From the NCBI RefSeq assembly GCF_025370935.1, contig NC_133473.1:16622919-16686918 (forward strand): a stretch of DNA of 64,000 nt, given 5' to 3'. The stretch is from Choristoneura fumiferana. Its lineage: Eukaryota > Arthropoda > Insecta > Lepidoptera > Tortricidae. Made by a program: the position numbers and the translations under genes. Under the pieces are notes generated by a model. That model was not told where the DNA came from, ran no database searches, and was given only the letters and a program-made list of their open reading frames with translations. Of this stretch, positions 1-12,560 are shown piece by piece. Each line of letters starts with the position of its first letter. Within the stretch, counting starts at the first letter, position 1.

Positions 1-714
1 AAGTAATTACCACTATCCATGAACACCAACACCAAAGGACGTAGAAGACTTAAGTAGGTTACGTAAAATACTTCATGTGCCGGTAATTACTAGCATATTT
101 AATCATAATTTATTGTTAAGTTCTTTTTGTGCTCTTTTATACTAAAACTACCTTTTCCTTTAAGCTTTAACAGAATTTTAATAACGAATCATCAATTTAC
201 AATCTATGAACAATAAAACTTTAACTTCGATTATACTTTCAATTTTCCAGCCGAAACCCTGCACAACTTTTAACGTCGACACAAATAAATCGCCAACAAT
301 ACAGCCATTTCAGTGTCCATTAAAAAATATAGTCTCGTTTTTACGCAACCGAACACTGAAAGCGTATTGAACGGAAATTTGAATTGAATTAGGTAGGTCG
401 TCGAAACGTAAAATAAATACGCACGAGAAATAATACTTCCGCGCGTATTGCACAATGCACGTGCACACGTTCGCTTTTACCCAAATTGGATTTGGCTGTC
501 CAATGGCTTTGGATATTTTCGAGTGCACTACCCTATCCAAGTTCCGTGCTCATCGGGCCGAGGACGGAAAAATGATTACATTCGTTTGTTTCACGATTGT
601 TTTACTTAGTTCACTGACAGTCTGTATTGTATCGCATCTATTCTAGTCTAAGATCCGGTATAAAACGACCTTTGCCGAAATGGTTAATGAATGAAACGTT
701 TTTTTATATTAATG
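1..714. other. intronic stretch, nothing recognised
   Basis: AT-rich sequence without a recognisable gene or repeat. A slightly more GC-balanced patch near 420-620 holds overlapping short frames on both strands with no known motif. Confidence 0.4.
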
Positions 715-796
715 TATATGTAATAATATATATGTTAATAAATATATTGCAAGTGGGTTGACAAAAAAAAATCCTATCCAAACCATAATTAAAGAA
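715..796 (-). repeat. dispersed repeat, CCCACTCGCGGTATA family
   Basis: Read on the minus strand, this resembles the + copies at 1455-1605 and 14870-14931. Shared features are a GG-A-T-rich block, then CAACCCACTTGCAATATA, then ACATA. The match is by eye and diverged. The family has no visible coding capacity. Confidence 0.4.
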
Positions 797-852
797 AATT
801 AAAAAAAACCTTTTTATTTAATTCATAGGTACTAGTCCTTCCTTCTTTCTGT

Positions 853-996
853 AAAAAAGGTTGCCTGGAAGAGATCGCTCTTAAGCGATAAGGCCGCCTA
901 TTGCTCACCTTGTAATTTTTTCTCTGTGTATCCGTTTTCTGTATCGCTTACTATGTCTGGTGTACAATAAAGAGTCTTTGTATTGTATTGTATTGT
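853..996 (+). mobile_element. LINE 3' end with (TATTG)n tail
   Basis: The unit begins GGTTGCCTGGAAGAGATCGC, passes through TTAAGCGATAAGGCCGCC and ends ACAATAAAGAGTCTTTG plus tandem TATTG. This is a familiar lepidopteran non-LTR retrotransposon 3' UTR whose tail is a short tandem repeat rather than poly(A). It is 5'-truncated and non-coding. A minus-strand copy is at 25693-25815, and weaker copies of just the ACAATAAAGAGT end lie near 9080 and 15430. Confidence 0.7.
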
Positions 997-1136
997 TTTC
1001 ATGAATTTCATGCATAAATTTTAATACCAATCGGAAGTATGAAACCTATAAAATGTACAAACGTTGGGTTGTCTTATTTTTCTCGTGGCATAACTACGGG
1101 TTGGCAGGTTTAAATCAATTCTAGTTTTTTCACCCA

Positions 1137-1332
1137 TTTTTAACCCCCGACGCAAAAAGAGGGGTGTTATAAATGTTACCGCTATGTGTCAGACGACTGT
1201 CTGTGTGTCTGAATGCAGTTTTTTTTATTTGAAAGCAGGGTTTCTAGCGATGGTTTTTAGACATGTTTCATCAAAATTTGATCAGCCGTTTTTGAGATAT
1301 TTAACTTTGAAGTGACAAAGTCGGGGGTTTCC
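1137..1332. mobile_element. short TIR element, AACCCCCGAC ends
   Basis: The block starts TTAACCCCCGACGCAAAAAG and ends ACAAAGTCGGGGGTTT, giving a 10-bp inverted match AACCCCCGAC/GTCGGGGGTT about 190 bp apart. This unit recurs in lepidopteran genomes. It is non-coding and probably a non-autonomous element; the class is not clear from sequence alone. Confidence 0.5.
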
Positions 1333-1454
1333 ACTTTTTGTTGGTTAGGTTATATAATAAATCTATTATATATCGCATAAGCGCTATTTCACTGCAAACA
1401 TGATGGTTTAGGATTACCTAGCTGCAAAAAATCTGGTTCAAATTTGCATTACGG

Positions 1455-1605
1455 TTGCAGTTTTTTTTTACTTTGGTCCGGAATTTTTTAGGCAACCCAC
1501 TCGCGGTATATTTTTTCATACTAAATCAACTATATGAAATGCTTTTTATCCATTAAACAGATAAGTGAAGATCGGTCTTAAACGGATCTTCTACTATACC
1601 TACTT
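1455..1605 (+). repeat. dispersed repeat, uninterrupted copy
   Basis: This copy contains CAACCCACTCGCGGTATA then TTTTTTCATACTAAATC and later GCTTTTTATCCATTAAACAG and AAACGGATCTTCTAC. The first half matches 14870-14931 and the second half matches 14555-14640 in reverse. It is the uninterrupted comparison copy for the MITE insertion at 14932-15072. Confidence 0.5.
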
Positions 1606-1717
1606 TGCTTTCGATAGGATTATGATCTGACAGTTATATTCAGTCTGGTTCAAATATCTTTATTCAATTTAGGTTATTTATTACAAGCACTTACTTACGA
1701 CTTTACTCACTTACTTT

Positions 1718-1814
1718 TGCGGGGTCACGATGGATGCAGTTGGCTTCTAAGCGAAGCAACTGGAGGCCTTTGTCCTACAGTGGACTTCCTATTGCTGATT
1801 ATGATGATGATGAA
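1718..1814 (+). mobile_element. RTE-type LINE 3' end with (GAT)n tail
   Basis: The sequence GGTCACGATGGATGCAG, GCAACTGGAGGCCTTTGTCC and ACAGTGGACTTCCTATTGCTG followed by ATGATGATGATGA matches the C-terminal end and tail of the RTE elements at 7286-7495 and 35588-36781. It is severely 5'-truncated, leaving about 95 bp. It is a relic with no function expected. Confidence 0.75.
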
Positions 1815-2109
1815 GCATTTACGAATGTCAAAAAAAATTAGGATCAAATTATATACATGTAGGTATTTTTTCCCGCCGGGTTTTTTACGTGACGTCACTG
1901 ATGACAAGTACGGCAATGGTTGTGTACGCTTTGCGGAATGTTGTAGGCTTGTTGTACGTGTATCCGAAGAGATTTCAACTCACACTTATCTCACTCCCCG
2001 GTTTGTTTAACGAAACTATTCTCTCCTCGCCACATCTAAACACTCCTTGTAATATTGCTAAAATGAATGTAGTAAAACACAATTCGCTTTTATTTAACTC
2101 AAATCACCT

Positions 2110-4090
2110 AAAATACTAGCGGGAAAGCTAGCAAACTGATTCATTACTACTTGCGAATCTCTTGGGTATAAAAATGTAATATTTGCATGAAAATTCCTAA
2201 CACAGCCCGGCGTAGATAAGATGGCATTTCAAGGAATCCCCCCGGGAGCGGTTGAGTGTACCTACTTATACTAAGCGCGGAAGCCTGAAATTCTGTAAAA
2301 TAAATACGTAGGTGGGAGTGTATTTAATACCAACTGTATAATTTTTAATTTTATGTTGCGTAATTGAAAAGAAGTTAGAGCTCTAAGGTTACATAGAAGA
2401 CTACACAAAAAAGAGCTGCAATCGATAGGGTGGCAAAATAACCACTATAATTGTCTATGTGGTCACTTACCTACTTGACACATTAAGAACCATCATCCAT
2501 GGACATCTCCAATTTATACTTGGCGCTCTGCGATCTTCAATAATCACGGTAAGGTATTCGTATGTTTAATAAATGTATTCTGCTACCATCATGAATATGC
2601 AAAACTGAACCTAAGATAAATAACCGTGGCTAGGCTACACTCTCATAGCGCGGCCATAACAAATTGTTGCGGGCATTTCTCGCGGGTGGCGCGGGCGGGG
2701 TGCGGTCGTCAATTTATTTTTCCGTATTCGGTCTCGTTCCAATTATTTTCGGGCACGTTACTGAGGCATAAATCTGCTAGCTGGCCCGAAATCTGCACGC
2801 ATCGCCCGCCGCCTTGTTTGTAGTTCGGACTTCGGTGGGCTGACTAATGCGATACGCTTCGAGATTTATGTTTCTCGACAAAAAATTGACAGAAGCTAAC
2901 CCAACAAATGGAGGTGCTCGAGCTTGCCTCGCTTATGGTTATGGAAAGCGGCCGCGTTAGTGAGAGCCCATAATCCCTACTAAAATATGTAAATGTTACT
3001 CTTTGTTTTTTTCTGCTGATCTGACGTCGACAGTACCTACTGTAAATGGTGTACTTAAATTGGATTAGATATATATTCTAATCTTTCTTTGCGAATAATG
3101 GAATACTAATCTCCTTAGTCTTATTTCAATTACATTTCTTAAATTTATTACCGTATCTACCTAAGATATAATATCTAGAAGTACCTACGTATCAGATGTT
3201 CGTATTAAAAACTTTGGATTATTCGCAGTGTATTTGGCAATACGGAAAAGGAGAATTATCAGTATGAAAAGAAAGGATATAAGGAACTACTGCGAGTAAT
3301 CCAAATCGTATATCGTTGACAAACTCATTGTCATACGCTTTGTTGATTTCTGTATTTCACATCCCAGCTTCAACTAAAAATGGGGGGATAAAAACAATTA
3401 GCTCATCCCGTGCGTGCTCCAGATTCCAGCCGTCAGCCCACATTAACGTTAAAAGCGTACAAAGTCGTTCCAGTATCTAGGCTTAAAAGCACGACGAGCT
3501 TTCCAAACAGTTTCTAACTTATGTCGGCACACTTTCAGCGGTGCCAAAGGCAATTTGTGCAGCGTTATTTAAGTTTGAACGATTACTTAAAAGGATTATT
3601 TTCTTGTTTCAGGTAACGACGACACATTTGTGGGAATAAGGAGAACTTGGCTTGACACAGATGCAGGATGTATTCAAATTAAATCTTCAGCAGGTTGTTA
3701 GGTTAGTTTAACTCAAACCCATCATAAAAAATGTAATCGGAATTTTTGATACAAAATATGGTCTCACGTCTTTGCCACATTTTGAACATCGAGCATTGTA
3801 CGGACACATTTTGTCAACCACAAACAAAGAAAAACCTTCAGGATTTTTTACAGGAGTGTCCAGTAAAACTAACCTAATTACTGATGCAATATACCGAACT
3901 GATTTTAACACATCTTATAATAAGGTATACCTTTGAATGGGTTGAAGAAGAAGCGTAAGTAGTAAATCAATAAAATATACAAAAACCTTTGCTTTCGTCT
4001 TCAATCTCGTGACTGGAGGTCATGGTCTTGTAATGAAAGATCCTATCAGAGTGACTCGGCCTGTTTCACCCGGAAATTCCAACATTAAAA
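2110..4090. other. intronic stretch, mostly unique
   Basis: No gene recognised. A GC-rich patch at 2620-2860 stands out against AT-rich surroundings and is listed as a finding. The remainder is AT-rich sequence with lepidopteran TAGGTACCTA-like low complexity. Confidence 0.4.
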
Positions 4091-4684
4091 AAACGGCCAA
4101 GTGCGAGTCGGACTCGCCCATGAAGGGTTCCAAAGCAGCAAGTAACATAATATAAAAGTTTCCTTTACTTTACGATTTATGACGTAGTAAAAAAAACTAC
4201 TTACTAGATCTCGTTTAATCCAATTTTCGGTGGAAGTTTGCATGGTAATGTACATCATATATTTTTTTTAGTTTTATCATTCTCTTATTTTAGAAGTTAC
4301 AGGAGGGGGGGGGGACACATTTTGCCACTTTGGAAGTGTCTCTCACGCAAACTATTCAGTTTAGAAAAAAATGATAATAGAAACCTCAATATCATTTTTG
4401 AAGACCTATCCATAGATACCCCACACGTATGGGTTTGATGAAAAAAAAATTGAGTTTCAGTTCTAAGTATGGGGAACCCCCAAAAATTATTGTTTTTTTT
4501 TTCTATTTTTGTGTGAAAATATTAATGCGGTTTACAGAATACATCTACTTACCAAGTTTCAACAGTATAGTTCTTATAGTTACGGAAAAAAGTGGCTGTG
4601 ACATACGGACGGACAGACAGACAGACAGACATGACAAATCCATAAGGGTTCCGTTTTTTGCCATTTGGCTACGGAACCCTAAAC
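4090..4684 (+). mobile_element. GAGTCGGACTCG...ACGGAACCCTA dispersed element, full-length-like
   Basis: This element begins CGGCCAAGTGCGAGTCGGAC and GAAGGGTTCC, and ends with a (GACA)n run at 4613-4630, GGGTTCCGTTTTTTGCCA and TACGGAACCCTAAA. The family is very common in Lepidoptera and non-coding. This is the longest copy here, about 590 bp. It has a G-run at 4304-4313 and poly-T runs. Pieces of the same family lie at 12096-12137 (minus), 22412-22438, 28548-28650, 30840-31085, 42070-42160, 42283-42345 and 46093-46215 (minus). Confidence 0.7.
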
Positions 4685-4689
4685 ACCCT

Positions 4690-7170
4690 GTTAAGCATAT
4701 GAAAATGCTTGCTCTTCATTACGATAAGCATCGAAAGGGCTAGTCAACCCTTGATCAAAATTTCTGAGCAGTAAATTATAAACACGAACGCTCGGGTAAA
4801 TTTTATTCATTTAACTTAATTACGGACTAATGGAGTTTATGGCGCCATTATTAATCTTGCGATGTGGAGCTGGCCTAAGTCTTGATGGCTGATTGCCCGA
4901 GACTTTCAAATTGTATGAGAAAGCGGCTCTTAGGGGAGACATTGGTGACTTAAGGGTTAAGTTGTCAAACTGTTATCTCCATTTCACTCATTTAACCATT
5001 CTTTTGAGAGGTGTGGCGGAAGGATGATAAATCTTTCTTGGGTAATGTATTTAGATCGCTGATTCAGCATTTCAAAAAGCTCGTAGTTCATGGTGCGTAA
5101 TTGAAAGACGGTCTATGGGGAAAAAGGCGCAGTGTTATTTTGGCTGTGAGACTCTACGTCACTTTACTATTTGCTTCTTATAAAGATTTTTTATTCCTTG
5201 CTAACCATCTCCATGTCATTTCATTCGCATTAAATCTCGTTTTACTATTTCAGAAGTGAATCCTAAGAATTTTAATCAGATATTCAGACGTATATTCTGA
5301 AAAAAACATGAGAAAGACACTGATTAATAAAAAACTAATGAAAGCAATAGATTTTTTAACTAGGTATGTTATATGCATGTTTGGATTTAATCACACTGAG
5401 ACTTAGACCGAAGTAAAATGTATTCAACTTTCTTGATTAAAAACTTGAAGCCCTAGAATATCACTCTTGTATTCTTTCGTTTATATTGAAATATTTCAGG
5501 TAGTGTGTTAATTATTCTTTTTTTTTTCATTGTAAAATCATGTACATTATATAATAGTAGACGTTACAATTTTATAAGTAAGTCCGTGACGTAGAACACG
5601 CAACATGTTTGAAACTAAATTTAAAATTAGGTGCATAGTTTTCTAAATGTACATATTAAATTAGAAAAATGAATTTATTAATAGCTTTATTGATACAATA
5701 CACAAACAAACACACAATCAAATCGTTTGGTTTTATGATATTAGTAGTTTAGAAATATGCGTAGCGGCAGTCAAGCGCTATATTTAAATAACCTAACAAC
5801 ATTTTTTGACGTAAAATTTTGATTCAACGCCAGTTTTTGTTTACATCACAAATTTCTTCGGTCAATTCAGAAGAGGGGCTCAATTCTTCCGCCGCATTTT
5901 TCCTCAAAAAACGTCTATAAAGTTAATTAGAGTGTAATGACCCCAGTCGTTATAAATCTCCTTCAGCAAACGCTTGGCTTGGGCCAGTAACGCCGCCTAT
6001 AGCTTCCAGGCTCTCGCGGTCCGGTTCAATTAATACCCTTCCCAGTTTTATTACTCAGCTAATTACCTATTTATCCATGTTAGTAAGGAAATAAAGAGGT
6101 AATTTGAGAATATATCCGAGTATCCGACAAACATCAAAAAAGAAAATCTTGATCCTACTCATTCGTTCAAAATAACACGAGTGATAAATACATAAGTGTA
6201 TGATTTTTTACATTGTAACGTTGATTTACATGTGTCGGATTCAGTTTTATTCGAACATAGTGGCTATTCAAATGTTATGAGGGATTCAGATTCACTGACA
6301 GAGGGTAGAATTTCGACTTACAAGTATATGCTGGCTATTTTTGTGTTAGGGAAAAATAACAGTCAGTGTAAGGTTTCGTAAAAAATACGTACATAACTCT
6401 GCTTTTGTATTCATGTTTTTGACTTAACACGCGTTGTTAAATATGTTTGCCCTTTAGGACTAAGTAACAATCTTGTGGAAGAGAAAATAATATAGGTATG
6501 AGTAGCGTTGCATAGTTCCTTACATTCTGAGACCTTCGCAGTGTTGGCAACACCAACAATAGATATTATTGTGTTGGTAGTACTTAAAATTACTCTAACT
6601 GCTCACCGATCTAATTGCCTACACGTGGCATATCTTGTTTCCATTAATGACACACATTTGCTTCACCACAGAAATTGGAATATACATCAAATCGATAACT
6701 TCAAATTCCAGTGGCTCTCTGGTTTCAACACGATTGGGAGCGCTTTGCCACTCCGCAGCATGTGCGGTGACACGCGCATCAATAACCGTATCCTGCCATC
6801 CGTCACTCTAACAAGCTTCAGCGAGCCCCCACTTCACCCGACTCGCCATTCATGACACCCAAATGTGGTAACGCAGATGAGCAACATCCCCGACGTTTCC
6901 CGTGGCAGTGGCGAGCCGACGTGAGCGCCACTACAAGTTTTATGAGCTAGCCCGCTTCACTGTCCCTGCCTGTTACCTTTTTTTGCAACGCTCTGTGGAA
7001 GCGCCGAAATCCCATTTTTGGGCTGGCATTTTCCACGCTCAAATCTGCAACGGGTTAGGAAAATAAATATTTGAATCGTATTTTACGGTCGGCTCCCACT
7101 TGAATTGTTAGAGACGGACATTTTATAATTTATGGCAAAAATGCATTTTAACTTTGCTAATCTTACTTAT
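4690..7170. other. intronic stretch, mostly unique
   Basis: No gene or recognised element. The part at 5930-6060 and the GC-richer part at 6700-7060 look like non-repetitive sequence and could be conserved non-coding DNA. That cannot be judged without another species. Confidence 0.35.
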
Positions 7171-7171
7171 A

Positions 7172-7650
7172 CATACTAGCGGTTGCCTGTGACTTCGTAT
7201 GCGAACGATTCGGTTATCACGATCCCGTAGGAGCTATGCCATTTTCTATTTATAGTGGCAAACTAATGTAGGAATATAGTAAGTTCTGATGGTTGTTGGG
7301 GTCGAAAGGTTCTCGAGGGGAGGCCGCAGATTGGCAAGCGCAGCGTAGGACGTCCACCGACGAGATGGACGGATGACCTGGTTAAAGTCCCGGGTTCACA
7401 GTGGATGTAAGCCGCTTCCAACCGAGGCAACTGGAGGTCTATGGGGGTGGCCTATGTCCAACAGTAGACGTCCTATGGCTGATATGATGATGATGATAGT
7501 AAGTTATATATACTACTTATTTACTGATAAAAACTATCTTATGTCTTTTCCTATGACTTAAACTATCTTTGTACCAAATTTGATACAATTACATCGAAAT
7601 CGGTTGAGACGTAATTGCGTAGTTGATACATCCAAACATCTTCAACAATT
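7172..7650 (+). repeat. GTTGCCCGCGACT-type SINE-like repeat, split by an RTE insertion
   Basis: The left part (7172-7285) contains ACTAGCGGTTGCCTGTGACT and CGGTTATCACGATCCCGTAG. The right part (7496-7650) contains AAAAACTATCTTATGTC, CAAATTTGATACAA and ATCGAAATCGGTTGAGACG. Together they match the order in the intact copies at 12373-12560 and 40194-40416. The inserted RTE tail occupies 7286-7495. This repeat is frequent in Lepidoptera, has no coding capacity and resembles a LINE 3' end or SINE. Confidence 0.65.
7286..7495 (+). mobile_element. RTE-type LINE 3' end, nested, with 10-bp target duplication
   Basis: About 210 bp of RTE 3' end lies between two copies of ATAGTAAGTT (7276-7285 and 7496-7505). 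The frames recover a broken version of the conserved RTE C-terminus: a G-R-P...R-W-TDDL motif, then a region matching AYVQQW with frameshifts. The tail is ATGATGATGATG. The duplication proves target-primed insertion into the older repeat around it. Confidence 0.85.
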
Positions 7651-7695
7651 TCCTCAGTCAAATATGGGTAGGAACTCGTACAAAAAAAATGTTCT

Positions 7696-7732
7696 GTGGT
7701 ACCATCAGTGTGGTACTATCTGATGGTACCAC
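7696..7732. repeat. perfect 13-bp hairpin
   Basis: The arms GTGGTACCATCAG and CTGATGGTACCAC flank an 11-nt spacer that repeats TGTGGTACTAT. It stands alone between unremarkable flanks, and no family was recognised. Confidence 0.6.
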
Positions 7733-10700
7733 GGTGAAGAAGGGTTGTAGTTTAAGTTTTACAAACTAGTACTGAAAGCATACCCTTATATACCTATAGA
7801 TATATATCTGTCTGTAGTAGATAGAAGATATCTAAAGCTATAGTAGATTTCCACACAGTATGTCTTATTATGCATTCCACGATTGCCCGTCCCTCGATGT
7901 TTACCCACTCTGCTGTTGTCAGTTTCCTCAGAATTCAGATCAAAATGTTTACGAGGCGAGTACATAGGTATACGCTCGGAGATAAGATTCAGAAGTGATT
8001 TACAGCGTCTGCCTCTTTAAGGAACCCTATATTATTTTTCCTTTTGATGTTGGTTCCCTTTATACGTATAACTAGAAACCCTTGTAAGCTTTCATAAAAC
8101 TCAAAGACAGAAACTAACTGATACCTAGGACGTGGGATAAACTCGGGAATTGAATTACAAATAAGCACGTGTAAGGTAAAACACGTATCACACTGAGATG
8201 GAAGTAATTTGTAGTATGTACAAGTTTATTTTACTCAACCCTAGCCATAAAGCTGATTATGTGAGTGCCTAAAAAATAGCATTCCATGTTATATTAAAAA
8301 AAAATGGCAAAAAAACATACAACCATTCCTTCCAAATTTAGATTCTTCTTCTTCATCTTCCATGGCCATTTCAATCCTGAAGGTTGGCCGTTAACTTTTT
8401 GTACTCATCTCTATATATGAAAATTGAAGTGACTGTAATTTTGGACACCGTAATAGGCACTTATAATATTTTATTTTCATTTTTTTTGTGGCTTATAATA
8501 AATTTATTTATGACAACAAGGCTTATCATTTAAAAAAAAAACATGTTATCTTATAACAAGACAATAGGAGCTCATGAAAAATAACGACGTGAAACAAACT
8601 TGCGGTTCGTAAATGCTTCCATTCCCACCTGTTCCAATTTAACGCACAATAAAAGTGTTGGAATCCGTTGTTTTCAGAGATGAGAGATGTGGAATGGCAT
8701 TGTGCATCGAAAAGCATACCTCCCATTGTGACCGCAGTGACTGCCGTCCTGCCGAGCGCTTTCATCTCAGGCACAATGGAAAATCTTATCTGCACTAGCT
8801 TTATTCCGCTAGGTTGATTTAATCAGGCGGCATGAAATAAAAACAATGGAATTATTTGCAGGGCTTGTTCGCAGTTAACGTCCATATTGTGCTTGCAATG
8901 ATGCAGCAGTATAATTAACTTTTTCGATGGGATCTTTTATACGTCCTCGGTAAATTTTGATGAAATGTCATGCGCAAGGCACAGAATATGAGTTTAATAG
9001 TGACTTTGTTGGTTATTCGTTGGAAATCGAATCAATCCTTTGTACAAGTATCTCAAAGTTTGTCGATTGTATTTTGTTTTTTCTTTTGTACAATAAAGAG
9101 TTTACATACATATATACAAACTATAGCAACTGTTGACTGAAAACCTAGAGTGAGGTCTGTGCTTTCTTATAAAAATAACTAGCTGTAGCTATTCCGCGAC
9201 TTCTGTTATTTATCGCTATCCAGTAGGATCTACCATTTCTCAGGAAATCTACCAATTTCCGGTATAGTTAGTTAGAAAGTAGCTTATTTTATTCCACATA
9301 GTACAAACTATACAGATAGTTGTTTAATTTTATGAGTAGTTCGTGGCTGTTGGCGCCTGATTGTCTTAATCTTAGACTAAGATACTTTAGCTAAGGCATA
9401 AAAAGTCATTTCATGAGAACTACTTTTATCCAGCATGAATACGAAGTTTAGGAGTATAAGAAGTAAAAATAATATGAATCATGGATTACATTATAAGTAT
9501 TCATAATTTAAAATAACTCTTTCATATTTAAAGTGTGAAAAAACACGTATATAGATACGTATCTACTACGCTGTTTTTGTTATTGTTGTTGCGTCACTCA
9601 TCAACATTAGAGAAGGTGGCGTTGAAAAAATCGATCGTCAAATAATAATTCTTGGAAGGGAGACCCAAACCCAGCCCGAATAATTGAGGCCTCGTTAAAA
9701 CCTTTCCTGATAAAATAAAACAAAGACGGAAAACATCAAGGGTTGCGTGCTACAGACATAAAAATACCTAGAGATGTACACTGTTTCGTTTTCACATTCT
9801 TTGAAGAAAATGAAAATCAGTCTCGATGGTACCGCTTCAACTTAAATTTCTCATTAACTTCAAATCAACATAATTAGCACAGCTAAATCAATATAATGGT
9901 ATTAATTAAATTAAAGGCTCCCTAAGACGACTGTTTCGCTGGATTAATTTAGCTGTATTGGCAATAAGTATCTAAAAAACTCAAGGGCGGATTAAGAATT
10001 TCAGCGTAAACGAGAAACGAAGCAATTACCGATTGGTGCCCGAGAGTAAACTTTGTTTTACTGGCGCGGAATTAATATTCATTAAAAAATCTTTCTCGGC
10101 ATCATTCTGTTGAAACTTTGTAATCAGCCCATGTCAGAGGTGGCGGGGGGAGGCTTGAGTCTGCAAATTTAAGAGTTTAATGACTTAGCAAATGGATTTT
10201 GCCTGCTACTGTAATTCGAACAACCTGCAGGCGCGAGGACGAGCAGATGCATTTTTATCTCACCCGTTCTTTTAAATACTTTTCGGACGATGTTTCGAGT
10301 TTTTGTTTGTTTAATTTCACCAGCCTTGTACTCGTACAAGGTGTTTTTTTTTAATCCAGAATATTTCGGCTTCATGGTTGGGCAAGCGTGACTGCATATC
10401 CCTACATAAGCTTTTCAGTAATTTTTGATAGATGTCAACGAATGTTTCATTTTCCGTGGTAACGTACCGCCTCAAATGTGTGACTATAGCTTTAATTGAA
10501 AAAGTTCTGTCAAAACTAAGCCGCGGACTGAACGCCAGCGAGCAGCGGCACGGTGAGCGTTGTCTCTGATCAATGCGTGGCTGGGACACTCGCTGCTCAA
10601 CGATTACCTAGTAGCACACGCAATGAACAGAGAAAATGGTCACCTTGCCAGTGCCCGACCGCTGCCCGCTGGCGTCTACTTCGTGTGGCCTTACAGGGGT

Positions 10701-11375
10701 AAAATTGTCTAACCATCTACTTAAATTTTATGACGTAGTGATAAAATACTTTCACATTGGCCAAGGGGTTGTTTTACAACCAACTTGATATAATACTTGC
10801 TGCAAGTTGGTTTAGGAGCATAAATTGTTAGCACCATGCATGCATGAGTTATCGTCACTAAGTAGTTGTAATACCTAACACATTTTAACGTCACATTACT
10901 CCTAAGTACATACCTCTATAACACGCTAAGCGATCCACAATGCGAAGTGTACAAATATTATGCATTATTATTAGTGAGGACAAAAAAGAAACGGCACAGG
11001 AAATAAAGGAAATCATTCGAAATCGTTACAAACGAAAACTCGCACACGAAAATAGTTATAACAATAGCTATAAGCGCCCGGGCCCTAATACGCGGCGCAA
11101 GCGTGAAAGGCGACCAGAATAACTTTTTATATTAAAGGCAGGTACTTGAAAGCTTTGAAGGGTTGAAACATCGACGGTCGGATTCACAAACAGTGTATAA
11201 AGATCCGGCAATCTCACGGTTTTTCTGAATTAAGCCTTAGAGGGATATCCCGACCCTCCCGCGACGAATTTACCTACTTCCCTGTGGAATGGCGGGCACG
11301 CCGTGACATTATGAAGAGATTCTAACGAAACAAATACAAGGGTTTACTTTTAGAAAACACTTTTATTTTGATGAA
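7733..11375. other. intronic stretch, few recognisable elements
   Basis: No gene seen. It contains a weak GTTGCCCGCG-family fragment at 9178-9260, the ACAATAAAGAGT end of a LINE near 9088-9100, and a GC-rich block at 10529-10677. In that block GCCAGCGAGCAGCGG and CCGCTGCCCGCTGGC are inverted relative to each other. A possible MITE is the simplest reading of that block. Confidence 0.4.
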
Positions 11376-11379
11376 CTGA

Positions 11380-11610
11380 AACAATTAGGTAGTTTGCTTA
11401 CCCGCGACCTTATGATAGCTACACGTTTATGCAAGAAATGTGTGTTCATGCAGTTCCTCCACCTCCACAGTGTAACACACACTAATCACATAAACCCATC
11501 TATCACCACGACCACAAAAAACTGATGCGTTTCGAACTCAACCACAGCTCATCTTCAGAGCAACACAACTATTCACCATGCTACCAGTGTTAGACTAACA
11601 AACCAAAACA
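11380..11610 (+). repeat. dispersed repeat shared with 26915-27160
   Basis: Common landmarks with the second copy include ACAATTAGGTAGTTTGCT, TCCTCCACCTCCACAGTGTA, CTCATCTTCAGAGCAACA and ATTCACCATGCT. The two copies are in the same orientation and moderately diverged. They have no consistent reading frame, so this looks like a non-coding element. Confidence 0.6.
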
Positions 11611-12372
11611 AACTTTTTAATTTGTCACTGTAACTCCCCAAGTACCTACCCACTTAATTTTTCTTAAACAAAACCCACAAAATTAATTGATAAACTTTAA
11701 TCTTCGCATAAAACTTCCGTGTATATTTTTCTTTAGTGTAATTAAATTTTAGATAGTTATAGTTTCTGTATTAGTTTTGAAACTTAATGACTTTGTTTAC
11801 GGAGGGGGGCGTTGCTACCTGCGACACAGTTTTTAACTTCTGCGGGTAACATCGTTTTTCATTTTTGTAATGTATCAAATTGTTACTGTTCCAAATAAAA
11901 GTTCTTTTTGTTTTTTTTTGTGTTATTGTTTTTTTGTTAAGTTTGTTTTTTTTACTGTTAAGGCATATTTTATTTATTCTAACTGTTATTGCTCAATTTA
12001 GATCTAAGCCGTAGTAAGGGAGAAGGTAGTAAATTTACCTAATAAGCCTCCGCTGTCCGTTATGTTATACTTACATATTATGGGTATACTGTACGGAACT
12101 CTACGCGCCACTCCGACTCGCACTTAGCTATTTTTACTGGTGATACTTTAATGAACGAAAAGGGTACCGTTAAAACCAAAAGGTTGAAAACGCCTGCCGT
12201 AGACAGTTTATTCATCAAGTCAATAGCGTGAACAAATAAATTATAAGTATCAAAAGAGTCATTTATTTCGACCTGGCGGCAATTCATAGCTTTTTAGCTT
12301 TTTTATTAAGAGAACCTAGTCAAAAAAGAAATACATATCTAGAACTATTAATGTTTAAATCGATTCTAATTC

Positions 12373-12560
12373 TAGGTACACGAGCTGTTGCCCGCGTCTC
12401 CGTTCGCGGAGATTTTGTTTATCGTTATCCCGCGGGAACTATGCAATTATCCGGTATAAAAACTATCTTTTCTCTTTCCCCGGGACTCAAACTATTTGGA
12501 TACCGAATTTAATCCAAATCGGTTTAGTGTTTAGACGTGAAGAGCTAAATTTGCATGGTT
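12373..12560 (+). repeat. GTTGCCCGCGTCTCC SINE-like repeat
   Basis: The copy reads GAGCTGTTGCCCGCGTCTCC, GTTATCCCGCGGGAACTATG, CCCGGGACTCAAACTATTTG and AAATCGGTTTAGTGTTTAGA. This is the standard order for the family. It has no reading frame and no TSD that I can define. Confidence 0.7.

Noticed and set aside
4238..4743. Two adjacent frames of 66 and 104 codons as a gene
   Set aside because: They lie within the non-coding GAGTCGG-type element, including its GACA tandem.
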